Positions 59,304 through 64,000 of a stretch of DNA of 64,000 bases are shown in pieces; position 1 is the stretch's first letter, and the number at the start of each line of letters is the position of its first letter. Location: assembly GCA_964590195.1 (NCBI GenBank), contig CAZPWJ010000003.1, positions 1 through 64,000 on the forward strand, read 5' to 3'. The notes under the pieces were generated by a model, which worked only from the letters and a program-made list of their open reading frames with translations, was not told where the DNA came from and did no database searches. The stretch is from GCA-2731375 sp964590195 (GTDB lineage: Bacteria; Pseudomonadota; Alphaproteobacteria; GCA-2731375). The translations under genes were made by a program, and so were the position numbers.

Positions 59304-60641
59304 ATCGAAAACCTCATCGATATAGCCAAGGATACTATCTATGCGCCGGCGACGGCGCCGGGGCGGGCCGGGATCGCGGTGATCCGGGTTTCGGGCGCCC
59401 AGGCTGGCGCGGCGCTGGCGGCGGTGACAGGGCGCGCGGCGCTGCCGGCGGCACGGCAGGCAACGCTTGCCACCTTTGTCGATCCGGACAGCGGTGAGGC
59501 CTTGGACCGTGGCCTGGTGCTGTGGTTTCCCGGGCCCAACAGTTTCACAGGCGAGGACGTGGCGGAGCTGCACGGCCACGGCGGCGGCGCTGTTGTTGCC
59601 GCGTTGTTGGCGGTTTTGAGCCGGTTGCCGGGCTGCCGGTTGGCCGAGGCGGGGGAGTTCACCCGGCGCGCCTTTCAACACGGCAGGATGGATCTGACCC
59701 AGGCCGAGGGTTTGGCCGATCTGATCGCGGCGGAAACGGAGGCGCAGCGGCGGCAGGCCCAGCGCCAGATGGATGGCGCCCTGGGCCGCCTGTATGAAGG
59801 CTGGCGGGCGGATCTGATCGCCGCTCTGGCCCATTTGGAAGCGGAGATCGATTTCCCGGATGAGGATCTGCCCGGCGGCCTGCTGGCACGGCAGAGGCCG
59901 GTGTTGGAGGTTTTGGCCGGGGAGATTTCCGGCCATCTGGACGATGGGCATCGGGGCGAGCGCCTGCGCGAGGGCTGTCATATGGTTATTCTCGGTGCGC
60001 CTAATGTGGGCAAGTCGAGCCTGCTGAATGCCCTGGCCCGCCGCGATGCGGCTATTGTCTCATCCCAGGCTGGCACGACCCGCGATATCGTCGAGGTGCA
60101 TTTGAACCTGGACGGCTATCCGGTGGTTTTGGCGGACACGGCAGGTTTGCGAGAAAGCGGCGATGCGATCGAGGCCGAGGGGGTGCGCCGCGCCCAGGAA
60201 CGCGGATCCAGGGCCGATCTGAAAATCGTGCTCTATGATTGCGCCGCGACGCCCGTGCCGGGGTCGGACGTTTTGGCCCTGCTGGATGACGATGGCATTC
60301 TGGTGGCGAATAAAACTGATCGGGCCGCCGCCGCGCCAACCATGGGTTTGCCCGTTTCCATCAAGACCGGTGCCGGGATGAACGATCTGTTGCGCCGGCT
60401 TGGGGCAGAGGCGGGGCAAAGGATGGGTGACGGCGGCTCGTCCGGGCTGACGCGGGCGCGCCACCGGCAGGGCCTTGAGGATTGCCGGGACGCCTTATTG
60501 CGCAGTCTAGGAGAGACGGATGAAGAGCTGGTAGCCGAAGACGTACGCCTGGCGGCGCGGCATCTGGGCCGGATCACGGGTCGAGTCGATGTGGAAGATA
60601 TTCTAGATGTTGTGTTCGGCGACTTCTGCATAGGCAAATAA
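59304..60641 (+). CDS. mnmE: tRNA uridine-5-carboxymethylaminomethyl modification GTPase; start codon unclear
   Basis: About 445 residues. The conserved N-terminal DTIYAPATAPGRAGIAVIRVSG is readable from 59331, so the gene starts upstream of the GTG at 59379. No ATG, GTG or TTG exists between that GTG and the stop at 59286; ATC at 59304 (after AGGG) and ATA at 59322 are candidates, and a base error cannot be excluded. GTPase motifs: GAPNVGKSS (about 230), DTAGLR, NKTD. C-terminal DFCIGK has the conserved Cys. With MnmG it modifies the wobble uridine of tRNAs. Confidence 0.92.
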   Translation: MENLIDIAKDTIYAPATAPGRAGIAVIRVSGAQAGAALAAVTGRAALPAARQATLATFVDPDSGEALDRGLVLWFPGPNSFTGEDVAELHGHGGGAVVAALLAVLSRLPGCRLAEAGEFTRRAFQHGRMDLTQAEGLADLIAAETEAQRRQAQRQMDGALGRLYEGWRADLIAALAHLEAEIDFPDEDLPGGLLARQRPVLEVLAGEISGHLDDGHRGERLREGCHMVILGAPNVGKSSLLNALARRDAAIVSSQAGTTRDIVEVHLNLDGYPVVLADTAGLRESGDAIEAEGVRRAQERGSRADLKIVLYDCAATPVPGSDVLALLDDDGILVANKTDRAAAAPTMGLPVSIKTGAGMNDLLRRLGAEAGQRMGDGGSSGLTRARHRQGLEDCRDALLRSLGETDEELVAEDVRLAARHLGRITGRVDVEDILDVVFGDFCIGK

Positions 60642-60663
60642 AGTAGGTATTTTGCTGATACGA

Positions 60664-60679
60664 TGTTTCACGTGAAACA
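60664..60679. other. parS site 1, intergenic
   Basis: TGTTTCACGTGAAACA, an exact 16-bp match to the ParB-binding parS palindrome, in the 111-base gap between mnmE and mnmG. Confidence 0.95.
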
Positions 60680-60697
60680 CTGAGAGATTCTTTCCGG

Positions 60698-60722
60698 GAT
60701 ATTTTGACTGGATATTTTGACT
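60698..60722 (+). repeat. short direct repeat upstream of mnmG
   Basis: Two copies of GATATTTTGACT separated by one base, between parS and the mnmG start. Probably a small tandem duplication. Confidence 0.6.
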
Positions 60723-60752
60723 CTGGCCTCCGCTCTGCCTATTTTGCCCGCC

Positions 60753-62624
60753 ATGAAAACCTATGATGTCATTGTGGTTGGCGGTGGCCATGCCGGCTGC
60801 GAGGCGGCTGCTGCTGCGGCGCGTCTGGGCGCCTGCACACTGCTGTTGACTCACCGCCTGGATACCATCGGCGAGATGTCCTGCAACCCGGCCATCGGCG
60901 GTTTGGGCAAGGGCCATTTGGTGCGCGAGATCGATGCCCTTGATGGCCTCATGGGGCGCGTCGCGGATGCGGGCGGTATTCAGTTCCGCATGCTCAATCG
61001 ACGTAAGGGGCCTGCGGTGAGGGGCCTGCGGGCCCAGGCCGATCGCGCCCTTTACCGTGCCGCCATGCAGCAGGCGTTGTCCGAGGTGGAAAACCTTTCG
61101 ATACAGGCCGGCGCGGTAGACGACCTGTTGCTGCGGGACGGCGTGGTTGCGGGCGTGTGCCTGGAGGACGGGCGAGAAATACTGTGCGGCCGCGTGATCG
61201 TCACGACTGGAACATTCTTGCGCGGGCAAATTCATATTGGCGAAAAGACCTGGCCGGCGGGCCGCATGGGGGAGGCGCCGGCGCTGGGCCTATCCAAGCG
61301 CCTCTATGATCTGGGACTTAGTATGGACCGCTTGAAAACAGGGACACCGCCGCGCCTGGACGGGCGCACCATTGACTGGGCGGCGTTGGAACGACAACCG
61401 GGGGACAATCCGCCGGAGCCGTTCTCGACCCTTACCGACAGCATCCGTAATCGGCAGATCGACTGTCACATAACCTGGACCAATCAGGCCGGGCACGAGT
61501 TGATCCGTGCCAACCTGGACCGGGCGCCCATATACTCCGGGCAGATCGAAGGCACAGGGCCGCGGTATTGCCCCTCTATCGAAGACAAGGTGGTGCGCTT
61601 CGCCGATCGGACGCGGCATCAGATCTTCCTCGAACCCGAGGGTCTGGATGACCATACGGTTTATCCCAACGGTATTTCCACCTCCCTGCCAGAAGATGTG
61701 CAGGCGGCGCTGCTACAGGAAATTCCCGGTCTTGGCAATGTGACCATGATCCAGCCCGGCTATGCCATTGAATACGACTTTGTTGACCCCAGGGAGCTGT
61801 GGCCCAGTCTAGAGACGCGGCGGTTGCCGGGGCTGTATCTGGCCGGACAGATCAATGGCACCACGGGCTATGAAGAGGCGGCGGCGCAGGGCCTCATGGC
61901 TGGGTTGAACGCGGCCCTGGCAGCGGGCGGCGGCGAACATTTTATCCTGGACCGGGCCCATGGCTATATGGGCGTGATGATTGATGACCTGGTAACCCGG
62001 GGCACCCAGGAGCCCTATCGGATGTTCACCTCCCGGGCGGAATACCGGCTGCTGCTACGCTCGGATAACGCGGACCAACGGCTGACGCCCCTGGGCCTGG
62101 CCCTGGGTTGTGTCGGCACCGAACGCCGAGCCGCATTTCTGAATAAGGAGGCGGCCCTGACTAAGGCGCGGGACATTCTGGAGACGCGGCAGGTAACGCC
62201 CCATGAGGCGGGCGCCCATGGTATCGTGATTAATCAGGATGGCCGCCGGCGCAGCGGCATGGCGCTTTTGGCATTTAAGGATGTGGATTTTGCCCGGTTG
62301 ATATCCATTTGGCCGGAGCTGGAGTCGCTGCCGACAGAGATTACCACGCAACTGGAAATCGAGGCCCACTATGCGAGTTATTTGTCTCGGCAACAGGCGG
62401 ATATTGAAGCCTATCGGCGGGACGAGGCGTTGGAGCTGCCGAAAAATCTCGACTATGACCAAATTTCCGGCTTTTCAAATGAAGTGCGGGAGAAATTGAA
62501 GCGCCATGGCCCCGCTACCTTGGGCGCGGCGGCGAGAATTCCCGGCGTGACCCCTGCCGCAGTGACAATTTTGCTAGCCCATGTTCGGCGGAGCAAGCGA
62601 ACCGGGCGATCTGCTGTTGCCTAA
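60753..62624 (+). CDS. mnmG: tRNA uridine-5-carboxymethylaminomethyl modification enzyme MnmG (GidA)
   Basis: About 623 residues. FAD motif VVGGGHAGCEAAAAAARLG (about 8-26), the diagnostic MSCNPAIGGLGKGHLVREIDAL (in part SCNPAIGGLGKGH), and the second signature GQINGTTGYEEAAAQG. It works with MnmE, using FAD and methylene-THF, on wobble uridines. ATG 60753 fits the family; an upstream TTG at 60717 has no ribosome site. Its 3' end overlaps rsmG by 44 bases under the start chosen there. Confidence 0.96.
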   Translation: MKTYDVIVVGGGHAGCEAAAAAARLGACTLLLTHRLDTIGEMSCNPAIGGLGKGHLVREIDALDGLMGRVADAGGIQFRMLNRRKGPAVRGLRAQADRALYRAAMQQALSEVENLSIQAGAVDDLLLRDGVVAGVCLEDGREILCGRVIVTTGTFLRGQIHIGEKTWPAGRMGEAPALGLSKRLYDLGLSMDRLKTGTPPRLDGRTIDWAALERQPGDNPPEPFSTLTDSIRNRQIDCHITWTNQAGHELIRANLDRAPIYSGQIEGTGPRYCPSIEDKVVRFADRTRHQIFLEPEGLDDHTVYPNGISTSLPEDVQAALLQEIPGLGNVTMIQPGYAIEYDFVDPRELWPSLETRRLPGLYLAGQINGTTGYEEAAAQGLMAGLNAALAAGGGEHFILDRAHGYMGVMIDDLVTRGTQEPYRMFTSRAEYRLLLRSDNADQRLTPLGLALGCVGTERRAAFLNKEAALTKARDILETRQVTPHEAGAHGIVINQDGRRRSGMALLAFKDVDFARLISIWPELESLPTEITTQLEIEAHYASYLSRQQADIEAYRRDEALELPKNLDYDQISGFSNEVREKLKRHGPATLGAAARIPGVTPAAVTILLAHVRRSKRTGRSAVA

Positions 62625-63267
62625 GGATGCTAAAACGCCCGAGCCTCTAACGGCTATCGAATTTCAGCGGGCCGCGGATGTTTCACGTGAAACACTGGAA
62701 CGGCTTCAGACCTACGAATCCCTGTTGCGCAAATGGAATCCGCGTATAAATCTGGTGAGCCGGCGCAGTCTGGATGACCTTTGGCGCCGGCATATGCTCG
62801 ATTCGATCCAATTGCGCACTTTCTGTCAGAATCAGGTCAATAAAAATGAATTAGCGCCTTGGTTGGACTTGGGCAGCGGCGCGGGCTTTCCCGGCTTGGT
62901 GCTTGCCATCTTCGGCATGTCGAACGTGCATCTGGTGGAGAGCGATGGCCGCAAATGCGCCTTCCTACGCGAGGCCGCGCGAATCACCCATACGGAAGTG
63001 ATTGTACACAATGAGAGAATCGAGACGCTGCCGCCCCAGGGCGCGTGGACCATTTCCGCCCGCGCCCTGGCGCCGTTGCCCCGGCTGTTGCCGCTAGCCT
63101 TTCCGCATCTGATTGACGGCGGGCAAATATTGCTTTTAAAGGGACAAGATGTAGATGCTGAATTGACCGAAGCTACAAAATATTGGAAAATGCAGGCACG
63201 GCGCATCCCAAGCATTACGGATGGGTCGGGGTCGATTTTGCAGCTGACGGAGATATCCCGTGTCTGA
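62581..63267 (+). CDS. rsmG: 16S rRNA m7G527 methyltransferase RsmG (GidB)
   Basis: 228 residues. SAM motif LDLGSGAGFPGLVLAIFG (about 97-114), then VHLVESDGRKCAFLREAAR and ISARALAPLPRLLPLA. It methylates G527 of 16S rRNA. The codons for V-S-R-E-T near residue 34 encode an exact parS. The ATG at 62581 gives a long overlap with mnmG; a TTG around 62615 would shorten the protein by about 12 residues. Its stop overlaps the parA GTG by 8 bases. Confidence 0.94.
   Translation: MFGGASEPGDLLLPKDAKTPEPLTAIEFQRAADVSRETLERLQTYESLLRKWNPRINLVSRRSLDDLWRRHMLDSIQLRTFCQNQVNKNELAPWLDLGSGAGFPGLVLAIFGMSNVHLVESDGRKCAFLREAARITHTEVIVHNERIETLPPQGAWTISARALAPLPRLLPLAFPHLIDGGQILLLKGQDVDAELTEATKYWKMQARRIPSITDGSGSILQLTEISRV
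62679..62694. other. parS site 2, inside rsmG
   Basis: TGTTTCACGTGAAACA again, exact, 2.0 kb from site 1, within codons 33-39 of rsmG. It serves as coding sequence and ParB site at once. Confidence 0.95.
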
Positions 63268-64000
63268 TTTTTCCCAAACCGATAATCCCCAATCCAATTC
63301 CGCCGATATTCGTGCCCTGAAGCCGCCCCGCATCATGGCTATTTCGAACCAAAAAGGCGGTGTCGGCAAGACCACCACGGCCATTAATCTTGGCACCGGT
63401 CTGGCCGCGATCGGCCGACGGGTCCTGGTGGTGGATCTGGACCCCCAGGGTAACGCCAGCACCGGACTGGGCATTGACCGCAACAGCCGGGCGGTGAGTT
63501 CCTATGATGTGCTGATGGGCGAGGCGACGGTGGCCGAGGCCGAGGTGGAGACAAATATCCCTGGTTTAAGCATCATCCCCTCGACCATTGATCTGACAGG
63601 CGCCGAACTGGAATTGGTTGACATGCCGCGCCGGGCCTATCGCCTGCGCGAAGCGCTTGCCGCGACGGGCAATCAACTGGACTATGTCCTCATCGATAGT
63701 CCGCCGTCCTTGGGCCTATTGACGGTCAACGCGCTGGTTGCTGCGAAATCCGTGGTGGTGCCTTTGCAGTGCGAATTTTTCGCGCTGGAAGGCCTGTCCA
63801 TGCTGATGAAAACCATTGAACGCATCCGCAGCGGTTTTAATGCCGGGCTGGAAATTCAAGGCGTTGTCTTGACCATGTATGATAAGCGCAATAATCTATC
63901 GGACCAGGTGGCCCAGGATGTGCGCGATTATCTGGGCGACAAAGTGTATCGAACCATAATTCCCCGCAACGTGCGGGTGTCGGAGGCGCCGTCCCATGGC
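63260..64000 (+). CDS. parA: chromosome-partitioning ATPase ParA (partial, runs off window)
   Basis: The first 247 residues. An acidic, flexible leader of about 25 residues precedes the deviant Walker A K-G-G-V-G-K-T-T-T (about 35-43), then VVDLDPQGNASTGLG (Walker A') and LDYVLIDSPPSLGLLT (Walker B). ParA moves ParB-parS complexes during segregation. GTG start, overlapping the rsmG stop by 8 bases. parB presumably follows right of the window. Confidence 0.95.
   Translation, partial: MSDFSQTDNPQSNSADIRALKPPRIMAISNQKGGVGKTTTAINLGTGLAAIGRRVLVVDLDPQGNASTGLGIDRNSRAVSSYDVLMGEATVAEAEVETNIPGLSIIPSTIDLTGAELELVDMPRRAYRLREALAATGNQLDYVLIDSPPSLGLLTVNALVAAKSVVVPLQCEFFALEGLSMLMKTIERIRSGFNAGLEIQGVVLTMYDKRNNLSDQVAQDVRDYLGDKVYRTIIPRNVRVSEAPSHG

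Overview
The window looks like the replication-origin end of an alphaproteobacterial chromosome, probably from a Rhodospirillales-like lineage. DNA is GC-rich. The order maf-aroE-coaE-dnaQ / ppsR | hemE-hemH-hemJ ... rho ... mnmE-mnmG-rsmG-parA is the classical origin neighbourhood of this class, and tim44-fxsA-secB lies beside it. Two exact 16-bp parS sites and three copies of a DnaA-box-like 9-mer support this. The taxon is inferred from gene content and order; there is no rRNA to check it against.

Layout. (1) 1-11.6 kb, accessory metabolism: SDR, two alpha/beta hydrolases, an MlrC-type M81 protein, a GST, a class C beta-lactamase-like serine hydrolase, three hotdog thioesterases, a TetR regulator with a readable promoter and operator, enoyl-CoA hydratase, a FAD monooxygenase and a tRNA-Phe. 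(2) 11.6-21.5 kb, a glycan-type locus: on the minus strand a lone cyclic-nucleotide-binding protein and a 902-residue ABC protein with a degenerate, hugely expanded nucleotide-binding domain; divergent from these, a tightly packed plus-strand run of four glycosyltransferases, a histidine phosphatase and a NodB-like deacetylase. The run continues through a small membrane protein into (3) a YejABEF-like peptide importer (22.0-28.1 kb). (4) 28.1-36.8 kb, mixed accessory genes: HigBA toxin-antitoxin, DUF1028, radical SAM, SDR, class III adenylate cyclase, methyltransferase, metallo-beta-lactamase-fold hydrolase, esterase, XRE regulator. (5) 36.8-49.3 kb: GFA, Smr, LutABC, MltA, Tim44, FxsA, SecB, DnaQ, CoaE, AroE, Maf, an orphan gene and PpsR. 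(6) 49.3-49.75 kb: candidate oriC. (7) 49.75-64 kb: heme genes, rho with a strong terminator, redox, repair and thioredoxin-fold genes, then the tRNA-modification and partition cluster with parS sites; parA runs off the end.

Most interesting points: the glycan locus with its degenerate ABC partner, which I cannot match to a described pathway; a repeated element of about 80 nt that folds as three successive hairpins, found in two convergent intergenic gaps; the candidate oriC; parS built into the rsmG reading frame; and two genes (a glycosyltransferase and mnmE) whose conserved N-termini have no ATG, GTG or TTG start. All functional calls come from reading motifs and gene order; no searches were run.
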